From Planctomycetota bacterium (GTDB taxonomy: Bacteria; Planctomycetota; B15-G4; JADJEK01): DNA of 64,000 nt. A model generated the notes under the pieces. It saw only the letters and a program-made list of their open reading frames with translations, was not told the origin of the DNA and made no database searches. The position numbers and the translations under genes are program-made. This document shows, piece after piece, positions 1 to 8,375 of this stretch. The stretch lies in NCBI GenBank assembly GCA_016709145.1, contig JADJEK010000004.1, positions 186,001 through 250,000 on the forward strand, in the 5' to 3' direction. Positions within the stretch are counted from its first letter, which is position 1; the number at the start of each line of letters is the position of its first letter.

Positions 1-240
1 CCCGTCGTCGACGACGAGCGGCTGTGGCGCAGACAGTTCTTCGCCGCGATGGATCAGGTGGCGGCGGCCGCGAAGGTGCCGATCCTCGATCCGATGCCGG
101 AGATCCAGCGCCAGGGCGGCAAGCGCTTGTTCATGGACGCGGTCCACCCCTACGACCCGGGCCACGAAGTGATCGCGAACGCGTTGTTGCCGGGGGTTTC
201 GGTGGCCGTCGACGAAGTGCTCGCCCAGCGGAAGAAGTGA
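1..240 (+). CDS. SGNH/GDSL-type hydrolase, C-terminal end (partial)
   Basis: Only the last 79 residues are inside the window; the start lies upstream. The visible part has the block V signature of SGNH hydrolases, MDAVHPYDPGHEVIANAL, in which the Asp and His (DAVH) are the usual catalytic pair and the GH..IA helix follows. These enzymes are mostly esterases or acyl hydrolases acting on carbohydrate or lipid esters. The substrate cannot be told from this fragment. The frame is open from base 1 and ends with TGA. The next gene begins 134 nt downstream on the same strand. Confidence 0.75.
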   Translation, partial: PVVDDERLWRRQFFAAMDQVAAAAKVPILDPMPEIQRQGGKRLFMDAVHPYDPGHEVIANALLPGVSVAVDEVLAQRKK

Positions 241-374
241 GCGCGGCAAGGTCCGAGCATCGAAGCGAGTCCCGTCCGAATCGACGACCCACGCGGGATC
301 GAGTCCCGCCCTCCCCCGGGGCTCGGTCGAGTCGGGGCTTGATTCCGGACCGCCGATTGGTCGATTGAGCGGCG

Positions 375-791
375 ATGAAGCGCCGAGTCCTGGTCCTCCT
401 GCTGACGTCGCTGTTCGCACTGCTGCCGCAAGGCCGCGCGCGGGTGACGATTTGCATCGCGGATCCGGACGATCGCGTCGGCGCGACGCAGACCGTGGTG
501 CTCGAACACTCGTGCTGCGCGGCCGGTGCATGCGAGCAACTGCCCGGCCCAGAGCCCGACGAAGCGACGATCGACGACCACGCCCCCTGCGATTGCTGCC
601 TCGAGTTCGAGGCGGGCACGGCGCGCGACCCGGCGTCGACGCCGCACGAGCTCGATCCAGGTGGCGCCGACGCCATGCCCCCGCGCGCTCCGATCACGAT
701 GTCCGCGCCGCGCCACGATCGACCGTTCGTGCCGAGACCCGAGCGAGCCCGCGCGGGGCGGCCTCCGCCGCGTTTCGCACTTCGCATTTGA
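375..791 (+). CDS. small secreted cysteine-rich protein of the efflux cluster
   Basis: The 138-residue product starts MKRRVLVLLLTSLFALLPQG, a clear Sec signal peptide. The mature part has clustered cysteines (TIC, SCC..AC, PCDCC) and histidines in an acidic context, followed by a basic Pro/Arg-rich tail. I do not recognise a named family. Cysteine and histidine clusters suggest metal binding or disulfides, and the position just before a TolC-HlyD-ABC exporter on the same strand is compatible with a periplasmic metal or redox accessory. That role is inference. The ATG is chosen because the signal peptide begins there. Confidence 0.6.
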   Translation: MKRRVLVLLLTSLFALLPQGRARVTICIADPDDRVGATQTVVLEHSCCAAGACEQLPGPEPDEATIDDHAPCDCCLEFEAGTARDPASTPHELDPGGADAMPPRAPITMSAPRHDRPFVPRPERARAGRPPPRFALRI

Positions 792-857
792 TCCCCACCC
801 CGTGGTCCCGCGCAGGTCGAAGGTCGACCCGCGCCGTTCGGACGTCCGGAGGTGGTC

Positions 858-2213
858 ATGAATCGCATTCGCACGACTTGCACCATCGCGACATTCGGTG
901 TCGTGATGGCCTGCGCGACCGAGCCCGCAGCGGACTCGACCGCGCTGCTGCGCGACGCGGCGACGCGCGTCCTGGTTCGGCAGGACGCCCGCGGCGTGAT
1001 CGACTGGCACGAGACGGCGCTCGCAGGGTCGCCGCGGCTGCAGCGTTTGCGCGCCGAACTCGCCGCGGCTGAAGCCCGCGTCGGCGGCACCGGCGCGAGT
1101 TCGATCCTGCTCGACGCCGAGGCCTTCGACGCCGACGGCGGCGCCAGTGGACAAGTCGGCGTTTGGTTCGATCCGATCGCCATCGCCGGCTTCGGCAAGG
1201 TCGCGCTGCGCCGCATCGTGTCCGAGCAGCAAGCGTTGTTGGCAGCTTCGCGACTCGAGCGTGAGCGCGGCATCGTGCTCGAACAGGTCGATGCGGCACG
1301 CTGGAGTCTCGCGGCGATGCAGACCGCGTGCGAGCGACTCGAAGCGCTGCGCGCCGAGTCCCGAGCCGGCTTCGAGCGCATCGGCCTCATCGCGCGCGCG
1401 GGCGGGCTCGGCGACAGCGCCCGATCCGACGCCGATGCGGCCGCGGCCGCGCTCGACGCGGCCTGCGCGCGAGCCCACGTCGGCGAGTCGGACGCGCGTG
1501 CCGCGCTCGCTCTCGCGTGCGGATTGCCCGTCGATGCGGAGGCGCTCGCGCGACACGTCGAGCCCGACGCGAGGAAACCGGTCGCGACCGCCGATGCCGC
1601 GCTGCCGGCCGCAGCGACTCTCGAGCACGTGATCGCCGCGCATCCCGATCTCGACGCTCCGCGACTCGAACTCGGGGTTGCGGAGGCCGAGTTCCGGCTT
1701 GCGTTGCGCGCGCGCTGGCCGGATCTGCGCGTGGGACCCGCGGTCGAGTTCACGCCTGACGCCGCGCTGCCCGGTGGATTGATCGCGATCGACCTCCCGC
1801 AGCCGATCGCTGCACAGCACGAGGTCGAGGCCGCGCGCCATCGTCGTGAGGCCGCGATCGCCGCGTTGCGGGAAGCCGCGCAAACGCGACTCGCGGACGT
1901 GCGCGCGAACGAACGCGAGCGAGCCGCGGCACGCACGGCGCTCGAGGCGGCCGACCGCGAACACACCGCGTCGGCGCTCGCGATGCGAACGGCGACGCTG
2001 CGCTTCTCGGCCGATCGCCGCGGGCGCGAGGCTTGGTTGACCGCCGTCCAACGTCACGTCGACGCGATCGTCGATCTCGGTGACGCCCATGCGGCGACCG
2101 CGCGCGTCGTAGCCCGCGCACGCCGGCTACTCACGAGCGAGTCCGCACTCGATGCCGATGCGACGCGCAGTCCGGAGTCGGTCGAGTCCGATTCCACGGG
2201 AGCTTCGCCATGA
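858..2213 (+). CDS. TolC-like outer-membrane efflux lipoprotein
   Basis: This is the probable outer-membrane channel of a tripartite exporter. The 451-residue product has a lipoprotein signal: a short N-terminal segment ending VMAC, with the lipidated Cys at residue 19. The body is made of long Ala/Glu/Arg-rich helices, with the two-fold helical-hairpin repeat typical of outer-membrane efflux proteins, and RPDLRVG-like and PLPIA-like turns (WPDLRVGPAVEF, IDLPQPIAAQHEVEAAR). The ATG at 858 is preferred over the GTG two codons upstream because GGAGG lies at 848-852. The stop overlaps the start of the adaptor gene by 4 bp (ATGA), so the two are translationally coupled. Confidence 0.8.
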   Translation: MNRIRTTCTIATFGVVMACATEPAADSTALLRDAATRVLVRQDARGVIDWHETALAGSPRLQRLRAELAAAEARVGGTGASSILLDAEAFDADGGASGQVGVWFDPIAIAGFGKVALRRIVSEQQALLAASRLERERGIVLEQVDAARWSLAAMQTACERLEALRAESRAGFERIGLIARAGGLGDSARSDADAAAAALDAACARAHVGESDARAALALACGLPVDAEALARHVEPDARKPVATADAALPAAATLEHVIAAHPDLDAPRLELGVAEAEFRLALRARWPDLRVGPAVEFTPDAALPGGLIAIDLPQPIAAQHEVEAARHRREAAIAALREAAQTRLADVRANERERAAARTALEAADREHTASALAMRTATLRFSADRRGREAWLTAVQRHVDAIVDLGDAHAATARVVARARRLLTSESALDADATRSPESVESDSTGASP

Positions 2214-3721
2214 CCGAACCGACTCGCGACGTCGATCTCAGCACTCTCGCGCGACGCGACCCCAGCGCGTCGATCCCGCCCGCGCGGGGCAGGCGCCAGT
2301 TGTGGATCCCCGTGCTCGTGGTCGTCGCTCTCGCCGCCGCGTTGGCGCGGCCGTTGATCGACGTGTTCGCGCCGCGCGTCGCCGTGCACGTCGTGCGTCC
2401 CGTGCGTCACGACGGCGGATCGACGGTGGTCGGAGGAACCGCGGTGCTCTCGACCTCGGGCTTCGTCGAGCCCGACCCGACTCCGACGCGCATCGCTGCG
2501 CTGACCCCCGGCGTCGTGCGCGACGTCCTCGTCCAGCCGGGCGACGCGGTCCTGCGCGATCAAGTCGTCGCCACGCTCGTCGACGACGACGCGCGCATCG
2601 CGCACGATCGCGCCACGGCCGCATTGGCGGTCGCGAGCGCGGAAGTCGACGCGGCCCGCGCGCTCGAACAGGCCGCGCGCGAGTCGTTCGACGCCAATCT
2701 CGAATGGACGGAAGCCCTCGGTTCCGCGATCGCCGAGACGAACGAGGCGCAGGCGTTGGCCACCGCGGCGCTCGCCGACGTCGCGGCCGCGGAAGCGAAA
2801 CTCGCCGCGGCGAACACGGAGCTCGAACTCGATCGCCTGCTGGTGACGAACGCGGAGGGCGGCACGATCGAAGTCCGACTCGCCGAAGCCGAAGTCGCGC
2901 AAGCGCAGGCGGCCAAGGACGCGGCGATGGCCGCATCCGACGCGCGACGAGCGGCGGTGAGCCGCGCGCAAGCTCGATCCGCACGCGTCGAGCACGCCGC
3001 GAAAGCGCGCATCGACGATCGCGCCGAAGTCGCGACGACCGCGGCCGCTCGCGCGCGAGCCGAGGCCGCTCTCGCCCTCGCACGCGCCGAGCTCGATGCG
3101 ACCGCTCTGGCGCTGTCGCGCACGCAAGTCCGCGCACTGGTCCCCGGCATCGTCCACGAGCGTCGCGCCGGCCCTGGCGATCGCGTCGGCGAGCCGGAAT
3201 CGCCTCCGATCTTCAGCACCTTCCAGCCGGAGCACGTCCGCGTGCGCGCCGACGTCCCGCAGCAGGACGCGTTCTCGATCACCGTCGGCATGCCCGCGCG
3301 CATCACGCTGGACGGCACCGATCTCGCGCTCGACGCCACCGTCGTGCGTCATGTGCCGGCCGCCGACCTCACCAAATCGACGATCGCCGTCCACGTCGCC
3401 GCGAAGAGCGTCGATGCGCGCCTCGTGCCCGACCTGCTCGTGCGCGTGCAGTTCCTCGCGCCGGCCAACGCGTCGAGTGCCGCGACCTCGGCATCCAGCG
3501 CGGTCGTCGTTCCGAGTGCCGCGCTGCGCGCCGACGGCACCGTCCTCGTCGTCGATGCGGACGACCGTGCTCACACACGCACGGTGACCACGGCGGGCAA
3601 GAGCCGCGGCGAACTCGTCGTCGTGACGGACGGACTCTCGATCGCGGATCGCGTGATCGTGTCCGCCCCGTCGACGTTGCGTGCCGGCGACCGCGTCGCG
3701 CCCGACGCCGGGGGGCCGTGA
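2210..3721 (+). CDS. HlyD/RND-type membrane fusion (adaptor) protein
   Basis: This is the periplasmic adaptor linking the inner-membrane ABC transporter to the TolC-like channel. In the 503-residue product, residues 1-30 are cytoplasmic, residues about 30-52 (LWIPVLVVVALAAALARPLI) are the membrane anchor, then a biotinyl-lipoyl half (residues about 75-115, ALTPGVVRDVLVQPGD), a long Ala/Glu-rich coiled-coil hairpin (about 125-300), the second lipoyl half (VRALVPGIVHERRAGPGDRVGE) and beta-barrel and membrane-proximal domains. Its start overlaps the upstream stop (ATGA) and its stop overlaps the ATPase start (TGATG), the usual layout of a MacAB-TolC-like unit. Confidence 0.88.
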   Translation: MTEPTRDVDLSTLARRDPSASIPPARGRRQLWIPVLVVVALAAALARPLIDVFAPRVAVHVVRPVRHDGGSTVVGGTAVLSTSGFVEPDPTPTRIAALTPGVVRDVLVQPGDAVLRDQVVATLVDDDARIAHDRATAALAVASAEVDAARALEQAARESFDANLEWTEALGSAIAETNEAQALATAALADVAAAEAKLAAANTELELDRLLVTNAEGGTIEVRLAEAEVAQAQAAKDAAMAASDARRAAVSRAQARSARVEHAAKARIDDRAEVATTAAARARAEAALALARAELDATALALSRTQVRALVPGIVHERRAGPGDRVGEPESPPIFSTFQPEHVRVRADVPQQDAFSITVGMPARITLDGTDLALDATVVRHVPAADLTKSTIAVHVAAKSVDARLVPDLLVRVQFLAPANASSAATSASSAVVVPSAALRADGTVLVVDADDRAHTRTVTTAGKSRGELVVVTDGLSIADRVIVSAPSTLRAGDRVAPDAGGP

Positions 3722-4407
3722 TGGGCCTCATCGAACTGCGTCGGGTTACGAAGCGATTCACGCGGGGAGCCGAGATCGTCGAGCCGCTGCGCGAACTCGA
3801 TCTCGACGTCGAGCGCGGCGAATTCGTCGCGTTGCTCGGCCCGTCGGGCTCCGGCAAGACCTCGTTGCTGAATCTGCTGTCGGCCGTCGATCGCGCCACG
3901 TCGGGCAGCGTCGTCGTCGCCGGCACCGACCTGACGACGTTGCCGCAACGCAAGTTGTCGGACTGGCGGCGCGAGCACGTCGGCAACGTGTTCCAGCACG
4001 GCCATCTGATCCCCGTCCTCAGTGCGTACGAGAACGTCGAGCTGCCGCTGTTCTTGTTCCCGTTCGACGCCGCCGAGCGGCATCGTCGCGTGGCCACGGC
4101 GCTGGATGCGGTCGGCCTCGCCGATCGCGCGAGCCACTTGCCGCGCCAGTTGTCGGGCGGACAAGAGCAACGCGTCGCGATCGCGCGCGCGATCGTCGCT
4201 GCCCCACCGTTGCTCGTCGCCGACGAGCCCACGGGCAATCTCGATCGCGACACCGCCGACTCCGTGCTCGCGCTGCTGCGTCGATTGAACGCCGAACTCG
4301 GCGTCACGATCGTCCTGGTCACGCACGACGCTCATGCCGCCGAGTTCGCGACGCGGCGCATCCTGCTCGACAAGGGCCGCATCGTCGCGGCGGAGAACGC
4401 GCCGTGA
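3721..4407 (+). CDS. ABC transporter ATP-binding protein (MacB/LolD type)
   Basis: This 228-residue cytoplasmic ATPase should power the two FtsX-like permeases that follow. Walker A is GPSGSGKT (residues 40-47), the Q-loop is around GNVFQHGHLIP, the ABC signature is LSGGQEQR, Walker B is LLVADEP with the catalytic Glu, then the D-loop (GNLD) and H-loop (LVTHD). The order and spacing are those of the MacB/LolD/FtsE subfamily. The ATG sits on the last base of the HlyD stop codon, and its own stop (TGATG) gives the first base of the permease start. Confidence 0.93.
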   Translation: MGLIELRRVTKRFTRGAEIVEPLRELDLDVERGEFVALLGPSGSGKTSLLNLLSAVDRATSGSVVVAGTDLTTLPQRKLSDWRREHVGNVFQHGHLIPVLSAYENVELPLFLFPFDAAERHRRVATALDAVGLADRASHLPRQLSGGQEQRVAIARAIVAAPPLLVADEPTGNLDRDTADSVLALLRRLNAELGVTIVLVTHDAHAAEFATRRILLDKGRIVAAENAP

Positions 4408-5558
4408 TGCGGAGCACGCGGCCACTGATCCGTTGGATCGTGCGTCACGCCGCGCGGCGTCGACTGCGCACGTCGTTGACGGTCGTGGGCGTGGCCGCGG
4501 CCGTGATCCTGCTGGTGCTCGTCGACGGGTTGTCCGGAGGAGTCGACCGCGCCCTGTCCTCCGGCGACGCCGCGCGGACGTTGATCGTCTATCGCGCGAA
4601 CCGCTACTGCCCACAGACCTCCGTGTTGCCGCAGGCCCATGGCGCGCTGATCGGCGCGCAGGACGGCGTCGAAGCCGTCGTGCCGGTCCGCGTGTTCTTG
4701 AACAACTGTCGTGCGAACCTCGACGTGGTCTCGTTCCACGGGATGCCGAAGGGTGACGCGGTGCGTGCGCGCGATCTCGAGTTCGTTGCCGGCGATGCGA
4801 CGGCGTTCCTGGCACGCGCCGACGCGGCGCTCGTCGGCGAGCGCTTCGCGGCGCGCACACGACTGAACGTCGGCGATTCGTTCCGTTACGGCCGCGTCGG
4901 CGTGACGGTCGCCGGCATCACGCGCAGCGGCGATCCGGTCAACGATTCGCTGGTGCTCACCGATCTGACGTTCTTGCAGCGCCAAGTCGAAGCCAAGACG
5001 CTCGGCCTCGTCACGCAGTTCGAGGTGCGCGTCGCGAACGGCGCCGACCCCGCGGCCGTCGCGCGCGCGATCGATGAAGCCGCGGCGTCGACGCAAGCTC
5101 CGACCTCGACGCGACCCCGCAACGAGTTCCGCGCGCGCGCCATCGGTGAACTGCGCGAGCTGCTGCAGTTCGCGCGTTGGTTCGTGTTCGCGTGCGTCGC
5201 GATGCTCGTGGTGCTGGTCGCGAACACGGTGTTCCTCGCGGTCACCGAGCGCATGCGCGAGATCGGCGTCCTACTGGCCCTCGGCTACGGCGGTGGCCAT
5301 GTCGCGTTTGCCGCTGCGCTCGAAGCCACGCTGTTCGGAGTCCTCGGCACGACCGTCGGAGCCGCGGTCGCCGTGATCGTGACGGCGCGACTCGACCTGA
5401 CGCTCGCGGTCGAGGGCATCCCCGTCGACGTCGTCGCGAGTCCCACGATCGTCACGTCGGCCAGCGCGTTCACGATCGGCGCGTGTGTCCTCGCCGGGCT
5501 CGTCCCGGCGTTCATCGCGAGCCGTGCTCGCATCGTCGTCGCGTTGGGGCGTGCGTGA
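4407..5558 (+). CDS. FtsX/MacB-type ABC permease
   Basis: This 383-residue inner-membrane permease has the MacB topology. One N-terminal helix (residues about 22-42, VVGVAAAVILLVLVDGL) is followed by a large periplasmic domain (about 45-250), then three C-terminal helices. The second helix is followed by the conserved cytoplasmic ERMREIGVLLALGYGGGHV coupling segment, the hallmark of FtsX-like domains. The periplasmic part contains NRYCPQ and NNCRAN cysteines. TGATG overlaps occur at both ends, so it is translated together with the ATPase and the next permease. Substrate unknown. Confidence 0.88.
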   Translation: MRSTRPLIRWIVRHAARRRLRTSLTVVGVAAAVILLVLVDGLSGGVDRALSSGDAARTLIVYRANRYCPQTSVLPQAHGALIGAQDGVEAVVPVRVFLNNCRANLDVVSFHGMPKGDAVRARDLEFVAGDATAFLARADAALVGERFAARTRLNVGDSFRYGRVGVTVAGITRSGDPVNDSLVLTDLTFLQRQVEAKTLGLVTQFEVRVANGADPAAVARAIDEAAASTQAPTSTRPRNEFRARAIGELRELLQFARWFVFACVAMLVVLVANTVFLAVTERMREIGVLLALGYGGGHVAFAAALEATLFGVLGTTVGAAVAVIVTARLDLTLAVEGIPVDVVASPTIVTSASAFTIGACVLAGLVPAFIASRARIVVALGRA

Positions 5559-6725
5559 TGACACGCTCGCGCGCACTGCCGTTCTCGTTCGCCGTGAAGA
5601 ATCTCTCGCGCTCACCCGTGCGGACGCTGGCGACCGTTCTGGCGACGGCGTGCGTCGCCGGCCTACTCGCGGTCACGGCCGCGTTCGTCGACAGTCTCGG
5701 TCGCGGGTTCACGCGGCCCGCGCGGGACGACGTCGGCGTCCTGCTCTCGATCGCGGCCGAAGGCGACGTCGTGCGGTCCTCGTTGGCAGCGGGTATCGAC
5801 GCGTTCGTCGCGGCCGACGTCGCCGGATTGGCCACGGTGAACGAGGTTGCCGCGGTCTCGCCCGAGTTGCACGTCGGCATCGCGGTCGGCCTCGACGGCC
5901 GGCCCGCGCAGGCGTAACCTGCGCGGCGTCTCGGATCGCGCGTTCCTGGTCCACGACGCCGTGACGTTGGTTTCGGGCCGGCCCGCGCGCAGCGGCGAAG
6001 CGATCGTCGGCCGACTCGCCGCCGCGCGCCTCGGCGTGCCCGCGTCCGCACTCGCCGCGGGAGCGATCCTCGACGTCGAGGGCATGCCGTTCCGCGTGGT
6101 CGGCGAGTTCGCGGCCGGCGGCAGCGCGCTCGAGGGCGAGATCTGGCTGCCCTTGCATGAATTGCGCACGGCGCTGCGCCGCGACGACGTCTCCGCGGTG
6201 TTCGTGCGCATGCGTTCCGACGCGGACTTCGCCGCACTCGAGCTGTTCGCGCGTCGCCGTCTCGATCTCGAATCCGAGGCCATGCGCTCGTCCGAGTTCT
6301 TCGAGCGCCTCGCGCGCACGTACGCGCCGATCGGCTGGATGGCGCGCGTGTTGGCGTCGCTCGTGGCGCTCGCCGCGCTGGTTTGCGGGATCAACGTGTT
6401 GTCGGCCGCGATCGCGCAACGCTCGGGCGAGATCGCGGTGCTGCGTGCGATCGGCTACGGACCGATCGCGATCGCGGGGGGACTCGCGCTCGAAGCCGCA
6501 CTCGTCGCGGGAGCCGGCGCGGCGCTCGGCTTGCTGCTCGCCGACGTGGCGCTCGCGGGTCAGTCGATCCGCGTCGCGATGACCGCGATCGAACTCGAAT
6601 CGTCCGCGCGCTCGAGTGCGATCGCGTTGTGCGCGACATTCGCGTTGGCGCTGGGCGCTCTGATCCCTGCCGCGTACGGCAGTCTGACCGTTCCACTCGC
6701 CACGCGCTTGCGCGGCGATGGCTGA
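5558..6725 (+). pseudogene. second FtsX-type ABC permease, split by a one-base frameshift
   Basis: Two reading frames together give one complete permease. The 5558-5917 frame has the N-terminal helix and start of the periplasmic domain and ends at TAA 5915-5917. The other frame continues without loss from about 5916 to 6725, with the rest of the periplasmic domain, three C-terminal helices and the coupling segment QRSGEIAVLRAIGYGPIA. Removing the single T at 5915 joins them as ..DGRPAQA-NLRGVSDRAF.. and gives 388 residues, almost the length of the sister permease (383). This is either a real lesion, a sequencing error or, less likely, recoding. There is no long homopolymer at the site. If real, the exporter may run as a homodimer of the intact permease. 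Confidence 0.8.
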
Positions 6726-6767
6726 CTCGCCATGACTTCCCTTCCTTTCGCTCCGAGGAGTTCGTCC

Positions 6768-7280
6768 ATGAACGTGTGTGCGCAACTGTTCCTGCTCGCG
6801 CTGTGCGTCGTCCCGATTTCGTGTTCGGACGAGCCCGAACGCCCGGCTTCGAAGCAAGCGGCTTCGAGCCCGGCCGTCGATGCGTACTTCGGGAGCGCCG
6901 CGCTCGACGGAGCGGTCGGAGTCCTCGACGCGCGCACCACCGCCGGCGCGGCCGCGACCGAGCTCACGGTGCGCGGTCGCGTCAAGGACTTCGTCGACGG
7001 CGCCGCGGTGTTCACGCTGATCGACGCGTCGCTGAAGGCATGCGGCGAAGACGGTGAGGACGACTGCAAGACGCCCTGGGACTACTGCTGCCACGACCCC
7101 GCCGAGATCGCGAAGGCAACGGTGACGGTCGAGTTGCGCGAAGGCGCGACTCCGATCGCGACGTCGCTCGACGGCGTTCACGGCCTCGCGCACTTGAAAC
7201 CAGTGACGGTCCATGGAACGTGGTCGACCGACGCGCATGGCAATGCGACGCTGGTCGCGCGCACGATCCAGGTTCCGTGA
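6768..7280 (+). CDS. small cysteine-rich lipoprotein, end of efflux cluster
   Basis: The ATG at 6768 is chosen because GAGGAG lies at 6755-6760 and a clean lipoprotein signal follows (MNVCAQLFLLALCVVPISC, lipobox PISC). The 170-residue product is lipidated and probably faces the periplasm or the outer membrane. The middle has an acidic Cys segment (ACGEDGEDDC, then WDYCCHDP) that looks like a metal or disulfide site, and the C-terminus is a beta-rich OB-like stretch (VTVELREG, VTVHGTWS, LVARTIQV). I do not recognise a named family. It is the last gene of the transporter cluster, 42 nt after the damaged permease. Confidence 0.65.
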   Translation: MNVCAQLFLLALCVVPISCSDEPERPASKQAASSPAVDAYFGSAALDGAVGVLDARTTAGAAATELTVRGRVKDFVDGAAVFTLIDASLKACGEDGEDDCKTPWDYCCHDPAEIAKATVTVELREGATPIATSLDGVHGLAHLKPVTVHGTWSTDAHGNATLVARTIQVP

Positions 7281-7307
7281 CGTTCGGCGGTCGCCGGCGG
7301 CGGCTGC

Positions 7308-7313
7308 TATCCT
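7308..7313 (+). promoter_or_regulatory. -10 element TATCCT, probable leaderless promoter
   Basis: GGCTGCTATCCT ends 7 nt before the ATG at 7321, so a start site 6-8 nt downstream would fall on the start codon itself. TTCGGC at 7283-7288 could be a weak -35. The same GCTGCTA sequence precedes other genes of the window. Confidence 0.5.
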
Positions 7314-7320
7314 CCGGCCG

Positions 7321-8340
7321 ATGGACACCGCACCTTCGGTCCTCGCGCTGATCGGCAACACCCCTCTCGTTCGATTGAACCGCGTGGCCGCGGGCACGCG
7401 CGTGCCCGTGTTCGCGAAGTGCGAGTTCCTGAATCCCGGCGGCAGCGTCAAGGACCGCATCGCACTGGCGATCGTCGAAGCGGCCGAGCGCAGCGGACAG
7501 TTGGCTGCCGGCGGCACGATCATCGAAGCGACCGGCGGCAACACCGGCGTCGGCCTCGCGCTCGTCGCGAACTTGAAGGGCTACCGCCTGATCTGCGTGC
7601 TGCCCGAGAAGATGTCGCACGACAAGCGCCTCGCGCTCGCGGTGCTCGGGGCCTCGGTCGTGATCACGAAGGACGCGCCGCCCGACGATCCTGCGCATTT
7701 CCAGGCGGTCGCCGCGCGGCTCGCGCGGGAGCGCGGCTACGTGCTCGCCGATCAGTTCCGCGTGCGCGCGAACGTCGAGGCCCACGCACGAACGACCGCG
7801 CAGGAAATCCTGCGCCAGACCGGCGGCGAGATCGGCGCGTTCGTCGCCGGCGTCGGCACGGGCGGGACGATCTCCGGTGTCGGCCGCGTGCTGAAGGAAC
7901 ACGTGCCCGGCGTGCGCATCGTCATCGCGGATCCGGTCGGCTCGAAGCTCGCGGGCTGGGTGCGCTGCGGCGAAGCATCTCCCGACGGCAAGTACCAACT
8001 CGAAGGGATGGGCGGCTCGAAGGTTCCCGAGACGTTCGACATGGACGTCTGCGACGACGCGGTGTCGGTGTCCGACGACGAAGCGTTCGCGATGACGCAT
8101 CGGCTGATTCGCGAAGAGGGCCTGCTGTGCGGCGGATCATCGGGAGGCGCGGTCGCGGCGGCGGTGCGCGTGGCTTCGGATCCGACGCTGCGGGCACCCG
8201 TGGTCACGGTGTTGGCCGACTCGTGGGATCGCTACTGGTCGAAGCCATGGATGCAATCGACGAAGTCGACGGTCGAGAGCCTCGAAAGCTTCGAGGGGCC
8301 TGCCGGCCGGGGTACGGCACCGCTTCGCTCGACGCCGTAG
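7321..8340 (+). CDS. cystathionine beta-synthase/cysteine synthase family PLP enzyme
   Basis: This is a 339-residue fold-type II PLP enzyme that joins a beta-activated serine or cysteine derivative with sulfide or homocysteine. NPGGSVKDR holds the Schiff-base Lys (K44); EATGGNTGVGLALVA is the substrate loop; GVGTGGTISGVGR is the phosphate-binding loop; EEGLLCGGSSGG closes the active site. Details such as GYRLICVLPEKMS, IADPVGSKLA and the end VLADSWDRYWSKPWM fit the cystathionine beta-synthase core better than CysK. There is no C-terminal Bateman (CBS-pair) domain, so AdoMet regulation is not expected. The gene is monocistronic, with a leaderless-type promoter before it and a strong hairpin directly after the stop. 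Confidence 0.88.
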   Translation: MDTAPSVLALIGNTPLVRLNRVAAGTRVPVFAKCEFLNPGGSVKDRIALAIVEAAERSGQLAAGGTIIEATGGNTGVGLALVANLKGYRLICVLPEKMSHDKRLALAVLGASVVITKDAPPDDPAHFQAVAARLARERGYVLADQFRVRANVEAHARTTAQEILRQTGGEIGAFVAGVGTGGTISGVGRVLKEHVPGVRIVIADPVGSKLAGWVRCGEASPDGKYQLEGMGGSKVPETFDMDVCDDAVSVSDDEAFAMTHRLIREEGLLCGGSSGGAVAAAVRVASDPTLRAPVVTVLADSWDRYWSKPWMQSTKSTVESLESFEGPAGRGTAPLRSTP

Positions 8341-8375
8341 GCGGAGGTGGGGGAACGAAGTTCCCCCACCTCCGC
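8341..8375 (+). terminator. hairpin terminator, 16-bp perfect stem
   Basis: Directly after the TAG stop, 8341-8356 pairs perfectly with 8360-8375 around a GAA loop. There is no U-tract, so it may work with Rho or mainly protect the 3' end. Confidence 0.65.

Noticed and set aside
131..2090. Long minus-strand reading frames of over 600 codons opposite the efflux genes
   Set aside because: Arg/Ala/Ser-rich translations without motifs; they are antisense artefacts of high GC DNA. The plus-strand genes have lipobox, Walker and membrane motifs.
5915..5917. In-frame stop in the second permease as a recoded codon
   Set aside because: It is TAA, not TGA, and the frame changes after it, so selenocysteine or read-through does not explain it; a one-base insertion does.
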